From UBA11606 sp039815945 (GTDB lineage: Bacteria > Actinomycetota > Acidimicrobiia > Acidimicrobiales > Aldehydirespiratoraceae), in the NCBI GenBank assembly GCA_039815945.1, contig JBCBYI010000068.1, positions 1 to 17,590 on the forward strand: 17,590 nt of DNA, given 5' to 3'. Below, piece after piece: positions 1-8,800 of this stretch. Each line of letters begins with the position of its first letter. Positions within the stretch are counted from its first letter, which is position 1. The notes under the pieces are model-generated. The model was not told where the DNA came from. It searched no databases and saw nothing but the letters and a program-made list of their open reading frames with translations. The position numbers and the translations under genes were made by a program.

Positions 1-3000
1 AGATCATCTTCTCGAGCAGGGCGTACCCGAGGCCGAAGGCGAACCCACCCTCGACCTGGCCGACGTCGAGCAACGGGTTGAGCGAGCGTCCGCAGTCCTG
101 GGTGATGTGGGTCCGCAGGATGCGCCACGAGCCGGTGCCGGCGTCGACCTCGACCTCGGACAGGGCAGCGCCCCAGACGAAGAAGTACGACACGTCGCCC
201 TGCTGGCGTTCCCAGTCGAACCGCAGCCGAGGCTCCTGCGCCTCGCCCCACGCCTGCAGCGGCAGGCCGGCCTCGTACGCACCGGCGACGGCTGCATCGA
301 AGTCGCCCGCCCCCGGCTCGTATCCCTGGGTGCCGAGCGTTGCCAGCAGCTCATCGCACGCGTTGAGGATCGACGCACCGATCATGTCGGTGGCGACCAT
401 CGTCGTCGGCGGGGTGTTGGGGAGGTCGGTGGTGCGGGTCGTGTCGATGACAATCCGGTCCGGGTCGATGCCGAGCGCCTGGGCCGTGACCTGCACCATG
501 CGGGTGTTGATGCCCTGCCCCATCTCGACGCCCGAGTGCGAGACCCGCACCGAACCGTCGGCGTGGATGCGGACGACGGCCGCCCCCCGGTTGATGTCGG
601 CCGCCTCCAGGAACCCCATGTTCCCCTTCGACGGCACCGCGGCGATGCCCCGCTTGACCAGCGAGTGCGACTCGTTGAACGACTCGCCGTCGGCCCGCCA
701 CGCGTCGTAGCGGACGCTGACGGCCTGATCCCAGCACGCCTCGAGAACGTCGTCGTCGATCGGGGTCTCGGCGAGCGCCGCCTGGCCCTTGCGGTACAGG
801 TTGCGGCGACGGACCTCCTGGGGGTCGAGGCCGATGTGGTGGGCGGCCTCGTCGAGGATCGACTCGATGATCGCGCCCGTCTGGGGCTTGCCGTAGCCTC
901 GGGTTGCGGTGAAGCCGGCCGGGAGGTTGCTGCGACCGCAACGGGCCCGGATCGACGCGTGTTCGAGGTGGTAGGCGTTGTCGATCAAGAACACCGACGT
1001 CTCCGCGATCGACGGCGAGTAGTCCTCACCGGCGCCGCGGTTGGTGATCATGTCGACGTCGATGGCGCTGATCAGGCCCGTCGAGCGTTCGAGCGCGAGG
1101 CGATAGCGAGCTCGGAACGGGCTGCGACCGGGACCGAGCGTCATGTCGGCGGCCCGGGACAACTCGAGCTTCACGGGCCGATCGGTGACCCGAGCGGCGA
1201 TCGCCGCCATCGCGGCGAACGAGGCGCTGCGGGTCTGCTTGCCGCCGAACCCGCCACCCACGAAGCCGGCGTCCACGTCGACCCGGTGTTCGGGCACGCC
1301 GAGTGCGGACGCGACGTAGCGGGCGACGTGGGCCGGGGACTGGGTCGACGACACGATTCGCATCGCACCCGACGCCTCCGGCCGAGCGACCGCACACTGG
1401 GGCTCGAGATAGAAGCACGACTGACCGCCGACGTCGACCTGTCCGTCGAGCACGGCGTAGCGCTCCGGGTCGGCGGCGGCCGCGGCGAACGCGGCCGCCG
1501 GGTCGCCCCGGCGCAGATTGCGCTCCCGAGGCTCGTCGGCGGGATCCTCGGCGTGTTCGAAGCTGAACCAGCTGTCCGTGGCCTCGATGTCGTCGAAGGT
1601 CAGCACAGGCGGCTCGGGGTCGGCCTCGGCGATCACCGCCACCCGCCGGGCGGCGGTCTCGGCGGCCGAGCGCGTGCGCCCGAGCGCGAGCGCGACCGGC
1701 TGGCCGACGTGGGTGATGCGCTCGGACACGAGGATCTCCTCCTCGGCGAGCGGGTGCACCATGTGGCCCTGGAGGTTGCTGCCGGGCACGTCGGCGGCGG
1801 TGACGAGTCCGACATAGTCCCGGTCGCCGTCGCACGCAGCGTCGTCGAGCCGGATCAACCGGCCCCGCGCGATGGGCGCCGGCACGACCGCGGCGTGGAG
1901 TCCCTCCTCGGGCAGCCACTCGTCGACGGTGTAGCGGGTGTCGCCCCGCACGTGCTGAGGCAGATAGCGATGGCCGACGGCCCGCCCGACGATCGCCTCG
2001 CTCACCCGCTCCTCACCGAAGTGCTGCCGACCCCGGATCGGCGGCTGATCGAGACGGTCGACGTCCTCGGCGCGCCGTCGCCCCGGTGCGGCCATATGGA
2101 CGAAGCGGCGAAGGAAGCCCGCCGCCACGCGACGCTGGTAGGCACGCATGTCGGTCGGAAGCGGCCGGACGTTGATCTCCTCGATCTCGTCGGCCAGCAC
2201 GGCGAGGATCGGCTCGATGTCGTCGGCGAGCCAGAACCCGTCGAGGACGGCCTCGGTCGCGGACGCCCGAAGACCGGGTGCACCGAGACCGCCGAAGGCC
2301 AGGCACACGTTGCGCAACTCGAGATCGGCGGTGAGCTCAGCCGTCATCGCCGCGCTGACGAGCGCCATCGAGTCGGTCCGCCGGATGGCCTGCTTGAACG
2401 TCTCCGCGACGAACGAGCCCGGCGGGCGTGGGGGCACGACGATCGCCGCGACGATCTCGTCGGGCGCAAGATCCAGTCGTCCGGCCACCACGTCGATCAA
2501 CGTCCGGACCGGTTCCGAACGGCGACCGGCCTCGTGCGACACCACCTCGACCTCGGCGTCGAGCGCAACCCAGACCGGCACCATGTCCGACAGGTGATGG
2601 CACGAGACGAGGCCACCGCCCACCGAACCGGTGTGGCGCACGTTCTCATTCGCGAAGTAGCGGGCCTGAGTGGTCAGGGCCCGGAGCGACGCAAGGTGGG
2701 CGTCGCCACCCTGCATCGTCGCCAGGTCGGCCTCGATCTGAGCGAGCGCACCGATCGAGATCGCGGCGCCGATCGCCAGCCGACCGTCGTCCCGGATCTC
2801 CCAGTGCCGCAGTTCGGGTACATCGCGCACCGAGATCGTGTGGTGCACCTGCCGCCCGGCGTCGTCCTCGTCGTAGGCGACATCGGTGAAGCCTGCGGCG
2901 AGTAGGTGACGCTCTTCCCAGCGAGACGAGCCGCCGGCGGCGGCGAGGGTGGCTCCGTCGGCTCGAGCGGCGTACGCCGCGGCGAGTGCGTCGAGCGATG

Positions 3001-3772
3001 CCGGTCGGACGTGGGAGTACAGCAGGTCACCGTCGAGTCCGGGTCGGTCGGGATCGAGATCGGCGTCGAGGCCCTGCGATCGTTCGACGAGCGCGACGCC
3101 GTCGACGCCGGACGTGCGGAAGTAGCGCTCGAACGCCTCGAGCAACGGCGCCGGGAACGATCCGGGGTCGTCCATGCGGGTCCGGTACTCGCGGGCCCGA
3201 GCCCGGATCTCGACCGCCGCCTCGGCGTGTTCGCCGTCGTAGTCGTCGCACAGCATCTGGGCCGCTTCGGAGATCGACCGATAGCCGGTGCAACGACAGA
3301 GGTTGCCATCGAGCAGCGACTCGACGTCGGCCGTCGATCGCCCTCGACCCGAGCAGGTGCTGTCGAGCACGCTGACGATCCCACCCGTGCAGAACCCGCA
3401 CTGCGCCGCATTGGTCGCGATCAGCGCCTCCTGCGCCGGGGTGATGTCGTCCTCGCCTCCGGGGCCGTGGTCGTGGGGTGTCGTGACCGACGCGAAGGCG
3501 ACGTCGCCGACGGGGGTCACGCAGGCGGCGACGGAGTAGCTGTCGAGACACAGCGCACCGTCCGCGTCGACCACCGGTCGGGTGATGATGACCGAACACG
3601 CACCACACCCACCTTCACCACACGCCTCCCGCCCGGCCTTGCCGACGTGATCCCGCAAGAAACCGGCCAGCGTGTGGGCCGACGAGAGATCCCGAGCGGC
3701 GATCGTGTACTCGTCGCCGTCCACGAACAGCGGCAACCGGTCGCGCTCGGGGATGCCAGAACCGATCGCCAT
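1..3772 (-). CDS. Single-chain xanthine dehydrogenase-like molybdoenzyme (2Fe-2S / FAD / Mo), 3' end cut by window
   Basis: Unbroken reading frame of 1257 codons running off the left edge, homologous end to end with single-chain xanthine dehydrogenase (about 1330 residues), so roughly the last 70 residues are missing. The first 2Fe-2S motif is ACGEGGCGAC (C51, C56, C59, then C75). The second is QCGFC (C125, C128) with NLCRC (C159, C161). The FAD domain spans about 250-570 (NVRHTGSVGGG near 377). The Mo domain starts near 615, with GGQSCFYLE (Q784), GGFGGKQTRS near 841-850, TRGYGKPQ (R958) and GVEMGQG. These imply hydroxylation of a purine or other heteroaromatic or aldehyde substrate using molybdopterin. 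Against bovine enzyme, recalled from memory, substrate Glu802 is Gln846 and the SFTVPFLN pocket loop reads FLEAADIN, so xanthine is not assured. The final catalytic Glu (VGEPP motif) lies beyond the window. Start ATG has GGGAG eight bases upstream. Bacterial relatives are more often split into XdhA/XdhB. Confidence 0.9.
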   Translation of the reverse strand, partial: MAIGSGIPERDRLPLFVDGDEYTIAARDLSSAHTLAGFLRDHVGKAGREACGEGGCGACSVIITRPVVDADGALCLDSYSVAACVTPVGDVAFASVTTPHDHGPGGEDDITPAQEALIATNAAQCGFCTGGIVSVLDSTCSGRGRSTADVESLLDGNLCRCTGYRSISEAAQMLCDDYDGEHAEAAVEIRARAREYRTRMDDPGSFPAPLLEAFERYFRTSGVDGVALVERSQGLDADLDPDRPGLDGDLLYSHVRPASLDALAAAYAARADGATLAAAGGSSRWEERHLLAAGFTDVAYDEDDAGRQVHHTISVRDVPELRHWEIRDDGRLAIGAAISIGALAQIEADLATMQGGDAHLASLRALTTQARYFANENVRHTGSVGGGLVSCHHLSDMVPVWVALDAEVEVVSHEAGRRSEPVRTLIDVVAGRLDLAPDEIVAAIVVPPRPPGSFVAETFKQAIRRTDSMALVSAAMTAELTADLELRNVCLAFGGLGAPGLRASATEAVLDGFWLADDIEPILAVLADEIEEINVRPLPTDMRAYQRRVAAGFLRRFVHMAAPGRRRAEDVDRLDQPPIRGRQHFGEERVSEAIVGRAVGHRYLPQHVRGDTRYTVDEWLPEEGLHAAVVPAPIARGRLIRLDDAACDGDRDYVGLVTAADVPGSNLQGHMVHPLAEEEILVSERITHVGQPVALALGRTRSAAETAARRVAVIAEADPEPPVLTFDDIEATDSWFSFEHAEDPADEPRERNLRRGDPAAAFAAAAADPERYAVLDGQVDVGGQSCFYLEPQCAVARPEASGAMRIVSSTQSPAHVARYVASALGVPEHRVDVDAGFVGGGFGGKQTRSASFAAMAAIAARVTDRPVKLELSRAADMTLGPGRSPFRARYRLALERSTGLISAIDVDMITNRGAGEDYSPSIAETSVFLIDNAYHLEHASIRARCGRSNLPAGFTATRGYGKPQTGAIIESILDEAAHHIGLDPQEVRRRNLYRKGQAALAETPIDDDVLEACWDQAVSVRYDAWRADGESFNESHSLVKRGIAAVPSKGNMGFLEAADINRGAAVVRIHADGSVRVSHSGVEMGQGINTRMVQVTAQALGIDPDRIVIDTTRTTDLPNTPPTTMVATDMIGASILNACDELLATLGTQGYEPGAGDFDAAVAGAYEAGLPLQAWGEAQEPRLRFDWERQQGDVSYFFVWGAALSEVEVDAGTGSWRILRTHITQDCGRSLNPLLDVGQVEGGFAFGLGYALLEKMI

Positions 3773-3780
3773 GTACGTCA

Positions 3781-3812
3781 CTCCCGTTCAGACCATGCTC
3801 GGGATCACGGTA
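3781..3812 (-). promoter_or_regulatory. Promoter -10 and Shine-Dalgarno of the molybdoenzyme gene
   Basis: On the minus strand a TACCGT box (3812-3807) lies about 35 bases before the ATG at 3772, and GGGAG (3785-3781) sits eight bases before it. This is the clearest Shine-Dalgarno in the window and supports the chosen start. No convincing -35 element was found. The 120-base gap to the divergent patatin gene also holds that gene's promoter. Confidence 0.4.
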
Positions 3813-3880
3813 CGAGACACGGGCTCGACGCGAGAGGGACGAAGGTCCCCCTCACACCTGCGGCCACGAAACAGGACCTC

Positions 3881-3886
3881 TACGAT
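3881..3886 (+). promoter_or_regulatory. Leaderless-type -10 box TACGAT before the patatin gene
   Basis: TACGAT ends seven bases before the A of the ATG at 3893, and no Shine-Dalgarno lies between. In actinobacteria this spacing is typical of transcripts that begin at or next to the start codon. The same octamer TACGATCG with the same spacing precedes the cyclase gene at 13545. No good -35 box is visible. Confidence 0.5.
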
Positions 3887-3892
3887 CGTCAG

Positions 3893-5026
3893 ATGACCGG
3901 CTCCCCCACCATCCCCGGCCGCGACGAACGGCTCACGGCACCCGGCCCGAAACGCATCCTCTCCCTCGACGGTGGCGGCATCCGCGGCACCGTCACGATC
4001 GCCTACCTCGAACGCATCGAGGCGTTGCTGCGCGAGCGAACGGGCCGGCCCGACCTCGTCCTCGCCGACTACTTCGATCTCATCGGCGGCACCTCGACGG
4101 GCTCGATCCTGGCCGCGGGGCTCGCCACGGGACGCGAGGTCGCCGACGTCCGCGACCTGTACTTCGAGCTCGGACCCGCCGTCTTCGCAGCGAAGTCCGG
4201 CATCCGCGACAAGCTGGCCGCTCGCTACAGCGCCGATGTCCTCGAACGGGAGCTGCTTGCGGGGCTCGGCGATCTCACGCTCGGAGATCCCGAGGTGCGC
4301 ACCGGTCTGTGCATCGTCGCCAAGCGGGCCGACACGTGGAGCGTCTGGCCGCTGCACAACCACCCCGACGGCCGCTACGGCGCCGAAAACGCCCAGATCC
4401 TGCTGCGCGACGCCACCCGGGCGAGCACGGCCGCACCGACGTTCTTCACGCCGGTGGGGATCGAACTCGCCGATGGCGAGCAGGCCGCCTTCGTCGACGG
4501 CGCAGTGAGCACGGCGACCAACCCGGCGCTGCAGCTCCTCGTCGTCGCCACCGCCGACGGATACGGCTTCCGGTGGCCCGCCACCCCCGACGAGCTGCTG
4601 CTCGTCTCGATCGGCACCGGGCGATGGGAAGTCAGCCGCTCACCCGAGCAGGTGCTGTCGTCGAAGCTCTGGGATTGGGCGACCGAGGTCCCCAACATGT
4701 TGATGCAGGACACCAACGACACGAACCAGCTCGTGTTGCAGTTCCTCGGCCGGTCGCCTGCGCCTCGCACGATCGACTCCGAGGTCGGGGACCTCGACGG
4801 CGAATATCTCGGCGGCCGACCGATCCTCAGCTATGTGCGCTACGACCTCGAACTCGAGCACAGGGAGCTCGAGGCACTCGGACGGAGCGACCTGTCGGCC
4901 TCGCTGCGCGACCTCCGGCAGATGGACCGAGGCGACAACGCCCGACCGCTCTACGACCTGGCCAGCGTGGCCGCCGCGCGCGACGTGCTCCCCGATCACC
5001 TGCCGCCGGGATTCGACCGGGAGTGA
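3893..5026 (+). CDS. Patatin-like phospholipase / lipid acyl hydrolase
   Basis: A 377-residue protein with the full patatin catalytic set. The glycine-rich oxyanion loop DGGGIRG is at 26-32, the nucleophile elbow GTSTG at 66-70 (Ser68), and the catalytic dyad Asp in FVDGA is Asp202. The conserved block RDATRASTAAPTFFTPV lies between them. No signal peptide or membrane helix is seen, so a cytosolic enzyme that attacks membrane lipids is likely. The reading frame stays open far upstream, but the first ATG that fits the leaderless promoter and the start of homology (KRILSLDGGG) is at 3893. It is divergent from the molybdoenzyme and convergent with the 5033-5806 gene, leaving a six-base gap. Patatins can be ordinary lipid-turnover enzymes or abortive-infection effectors (CapV in CBASS). 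No sensor domain is fused here, so the role is open. Confidence 0.93.
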   Translation: MTGSPTIPGRDERLTAPGPKRILSLDGGGIRGTVTIAYLERIEALLRERTGRPDLVLADYFDLIGGTSTGSILAAGLATGREVADVRDLYFELGPAVFAAKSGIRDKLAARYSADVLERELLAGLGDLTLGDPEVRTGLCIVAKRADTWSVWPLHNHPDGRYGAENAQILLRDATRASTAAPTFFTPVGIELADGEQAAFVDGAVSTATNPALQLLVVATADGYGFRWPATPDELLLVSIGTGRWEVSRSPEQVLSSKLWDWATEVPNMLMQDTNDTNQLVLQFLGRSPAPRTIDSEVGDLDGEYLGGRPILSYVRYDLELEHRELEALGRSDLSASLRDLRQMDRGDNARPLYDLASVAAARDVLPDHLPPGFDRE

Positions 5027-5032
5027 CGGGCG

Positions 5033-5806
5033 TCAGGCTGCGGCCGGCGTCTTGGTGAACCGTGTGCTCGGCAAGACGTAGCCGAAGCCGAAGGCGATGA
5101 GTGTCGGCACGATGACGAGCGGTGCCCACCCTGCGCTCGGCAGCGGGAAGATCCGCAGGATCGAGAACGCCGCTGCGATCAACAGGCCGATCGCCATGCC
5201 GCTCACCGCGAACCGGATGCCGCGCACGTACCGGTTGGCGGGCAGGGTCTGGCGCACCAGGCCGGTCAGGTTGGCGACGGTCGACAGGACCGCGACCAGC
5301 AAGATGATGAACGCGAACACCCCCATGGCCGAGAACGTCCGCCCGCGAACGTCGACCGCGAACCCGGTGGTGACCACCGGTTCGCGTTCGTCGTCGAGCA
5401 GCGCGATGTCCGCGCGGAGGTATCCGACGGCCTGATCGTCGACGTCGTAGAGATCGACGGGAACGGAGAACGTGACCGTCTCGCCGGCCGGCACGTCGAT
5501 CAACACGAGGGTGTCGTAGCTGAGGAACGTCATGCCGAGCATCCGGCCCCGCAGCCGGGCGGCACTGATGAAGACCGCCTCGTCGGTGCCGTTCGAGACC
5601 GTCGCGGTGAACTCCCCGACCGTCTCCGGTTCGAAGGGGTGAGGGTTCGAGGCGTCGAGTTCGTCGAGCGGCATTCCGTCGAGTTCGTAGGTGGCGGTGA
5701 TCTCGCCGTCCTGAGCGCCGGCCGGCGCCGCGAACACCACGGCGACGGCGATCATGAGCCCCGCCGCGAGCAGACGGATCGGACGAGAACGGTCGGAGCG
5801 GATCAT
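5033..5806 (-). CDS. Secreted beta-domain protein with three C-terminal membrane helices
   Basis: A 257-residue protein of unknown function. Residues 1-31 look like a cleavable signal peptide (RSRPIRLLAAG start, hydrophobic core, cleavage near AGAQ). Residues 33-153 are polar, rich in beta-forming residues and resemble an Ig-like or DUF916-style external domain. Hydrophobic stretches at 159-183, 197-217 and 226-246 predict three membrane helices with a short basic loop (RQTLPANRYVRG). The ATG overlaps the stop of the giant repeat protein gene upstream (ATGA at 5806-5803), so the two are almost surely co-transcribed and translationally coupled, suggesting that it anchors, exports or partners that surface protein. 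The order beta domain then three helices is also seen in the C-terminal half of the TIR protein two genes upstream. No catalytic motif was seen. Confidence 0.75.
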   Translation of the reverse strand: MIRSDRSRPIRLLAAGLMIAVAVVFAAPAGAQDGEITATYELDGMPLDELDASNPHPFEPETVGEFTATVSNGTDEAVFISAARLRGRMLGMTFLSYDTLVLIDVPAGETVTFSVPVDLYDVDDQAVGYLRADIALLDDEREPVVTTGFAVDVRGRTFSAMGVFAFIILLVAVLSTVANLTGLVRQTLPANRYVRGIRFAVSGMAIGLLIAAAFSILRIFPLPSAGWAPLVIVPTLIAFGFGYVLPSTRFTKTPAAA

Positions 5807-8800
5807 GAGGTCCTCGTGTGGCTCTCGGAGACGAACAGGCTGAGCCCGATCAACAAGAAGATCGCGCTGAGAGCAAGCGATGCGGCGTTGCGGGCGCCGC
5901 CGCCGGCGCCGACGCCCTGCTGGCGAACGGTGTTGAAGTTCGACGACACGAGGATCTCGCCCGTGTCCTCACAGGTCACGACCGCCTCGTGGAGACCGAC
6001 CGGGAGTTCGTTCGTCGCGACGTCGACCAGGCCATCCGTCGCAGGCACCGACCCGAGGCTGCGACCGTTGACCGAGACGTCGACCTCGCCGGTGCAGGCG
6101 TCGGGGGCGAAGGCGAGCTCGATCGACGTGCCCGCGAACACGCCGATGCTCGCCGTCTCAACCGTGCCGAGGACCTCCGCCGGCGGGCTGTCGTCGGACG
6201 AGGCAGCGCCTTCATCGTCCTCGACGGTGCCGTCGGGCTGGTCGGTGTCGGGCTCGCCGGTCGCGTCGTCGACGACCGATGCCGGTTCGGTGACCTGGAT
6301 CGTGACGACGCCGGTGGCCGTCGCGCCGTCGGCGTCGACGACGGTGTACTCGAACGAGTCGGTCCCCACGAAGCCCGGGTCGGGGGTGTACGAAACCGTC
6401 CCGTCGACGTTCACCACGACCGAACCGTTGGCCGCGTCGCCCACGCTCACGAGGATGACGATGTCGCCGTCGGGGTCGTCGTCGTTGCCGATCACCTCGA
6501 TGATCAGCGGCTCGTCGGCCGACGTGACGCCGGCGTCTCCGGCCGGGACCGGTGGGGCGTTGGGCGGGGGCGGCGGTGCGGCCGCGGCGACCGTCGTCGG
6601 CGGTGCCGCGGTGGTGGGTGGCGTGGTGCTCGTGGGCGCGACCGTGGTCGGAGGCGGGGCGAGCACGACCGTGGTCGTGGTCGGCGGCACCGTGGTGGTG
6701 GTCGTCGTCGTGGTCGTCGTGGTCGTCGGCGGAGGCACGACGGTGACCGAGACGGTGGCGAACGCACTCAGGCCATCGGGGTCCTCGATCGTGTAGGAGA
6801 ACGAGTCGGCGCCGGAGAAGCCGGCGTTCGGGGTGTAGACGAGCACGCCGCCGCCGGCGTCGATCACCGCACCGTTGGCCGGCGCAGTGAGGGCCGCGAT
6901 CACGAGCGGATCGCCGTCGGGGTCGCTGTCGTTGGCGAGCACCGAGATCGAGACGGGATCACCGGCGTCGGTGGTCGCGACGTCGTCGCCGGCGACCGGC
7001 GGTGAGTTCGGGATCGGTGCAGCAACCGTGACCGCGACGGTGGCCGACGACGGAGCGCCGTCGGGATCCTCGATCGTGTAGGTGAAGGAGTCGGGGCCGG
7101 AATAGCCGGCGTTCGGCGTGTAGGTCAGCACGCCGCCACCACCGTTGGCGACGACACCGTTGGTGGCCGCTCCGACACCCACGACGGTGAGCGGGTCACC
7201 GTCGGGATCGCTGTCGTTGGCGAGCACGTCGACGCCCGCGGCGGTCTCGAAGGCCGTGGCGAGGACGTCGTCGACCGCGACCGGCGGCGAGTTCGGCACC
7301 GGTGCCGCGACCGTCACGTCGACGGTCGCGACGGATGCGGCGCCGTCGGGATCCTCGATCGTGTAGGTGAACGAATCCGGACCCGAGAACCCGATGTTGG
7401 GGGTGTAGGTGATCGTGCCGTCGAGATTGTTCACCACCACGCCGGACGGCGGGTCGCTGACGAGCACGACCGTGAGAGGATCGAGATCAGGGTCGGTGTC
7501 GTTGGCGACCACGTCGATCACGACGGCGGTCTCGAACGCAGTGGCCGCCACGTCGTCGACCGCGACCGGCGGCGAGTTCGGTACCGGCGCCGCGACGGTG
7601 ACCGACACGGTGGCGATGGCGGGAGCACCGAAGACGTCCTCGATCGTGTACGTGAACGAGTCCGGGCCTGAGAACCCTGCGTTGGGCGTGAACGTGATCG
7701 TGCCGTCGAGGTTGTCGACCGCCGTGCCGTTCGTCGGCACCGACACCGACACCACCGAGAACGCATCACCGTCGGGATCGGCATCGTTGCCCACCACGTC
7801 GACCACCACCGCCGTCTCGAATGCGGTGACGACCGGATCGTCGACGGCGACGGGCGGCGCGTTCGGCGCCACGGTGACGGTGACGACTGCGACATCGGTG
7901 TCGCCCGGGGCGTCTTCGATCGTGTACGTGAACGTGTCGGGACCGGAGAACCCGGGATCGGGCGTGTAGGTGATCGTGCCGTCGAGGTTGTTCACCGCGG
8001 CACCGTTCGCCGGCACCGACACCGACACCACCGAGAACGCATCACCGTCGGGATCGGAATCGTTAGCCACCACGTCGATGACGACGGGCGCCTGGAACGA
8101 CGTCGCGGCGGCGTCGTCGACCGCGACGGGCGGTGTGTTCGGCACGCAGGACGGGCCACCGCCACCGGAGAGCTCCGCGGAGATGACCAGGCCGTTCGCC
8201 TCTTCGCTGAAGGTGATGTCGACCGGGCCGATCGTGGTGCCCGGGAGGATGGTGACCGTGTCGAACGAGCCGACCGACGAATCCCACTCGACGACCGTCC
8301 ACGTGTCGCAGTGGCCCGGCGCATACCCGCCGAAGTCGACGATGACCTCGCCGGCCAGTGCGGCCGGACCGTTGATGTCGAGCAGGTCGGAGCCGAAGGC
8401 GTCGATGGTGATCAAGATGTCGGTGGCGGCGGTGAAGGCCGCCGAACCGAAGCTGAGCACTCGATCGGGGTCGATGTCGTTGGACGTGGTCGTCAACGCC
8501 TCGAGGTACGCACCGGAACCGGAGACGGGCCGGTTGGACGAGATCTGCCCTCCGCCCACGCCGGTACCGGCGACGGAGACGATGTCGTAGGTCAGCGCAT
8601 TCCAGACCTCGCCCGACGCCACGTCGACGGTGCCCGTGTTGGTGAAGGTCCCCGACGAGCCAGTCGACTGCAGATCCGCGTTGAGGTCCCAGAGGCCGTT
8701 GTTCGTGATCGAGCCGCCATAGAAGAAGTGCGTACCTCCGCCCGAGGACGGGCCGACTCGCACCGTGCCGTTGTTCGTCACCGTCGCACCCGCCGCATTG

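Noticed and set aside
107..2905. Long open frame of over 900 codons on the plus strand, antisense to the molybdoenzyme
   Set aside because: It mirrors the codon bias of the minus-strand gene, is Arg/Asp/Gly/Val-rich with no domain pattern, and the minus strand carries every expected XDH motif.
2880..2940. Possible frameshift in the FAD domain of the molybdoenzyme, where the usual nucleotide loop looks unusual
   Set aside because: The frame continues without a stop and the segment LLAAGFTDV followed by VPELR aligns acceptably with the FAD-domain loop, so this is divergence, not a break.
2906..3892. N-terminal extension of the patatin frame upstream of 3893
   Set aside because: The frame is merely open opposite the molybdoenzyme gene; the translated part is Arg/Gly-rich without patatin similarity, and a promoter-like box lies just before the ATG at 3893.
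6690..6730. GTC/GTG triplet tract considered as a CRISPR-like or phase-variable repeat
   Set aside because: It is a codon run for polythreonine; length changes by triplets would not switch the frame and there are no spacers.
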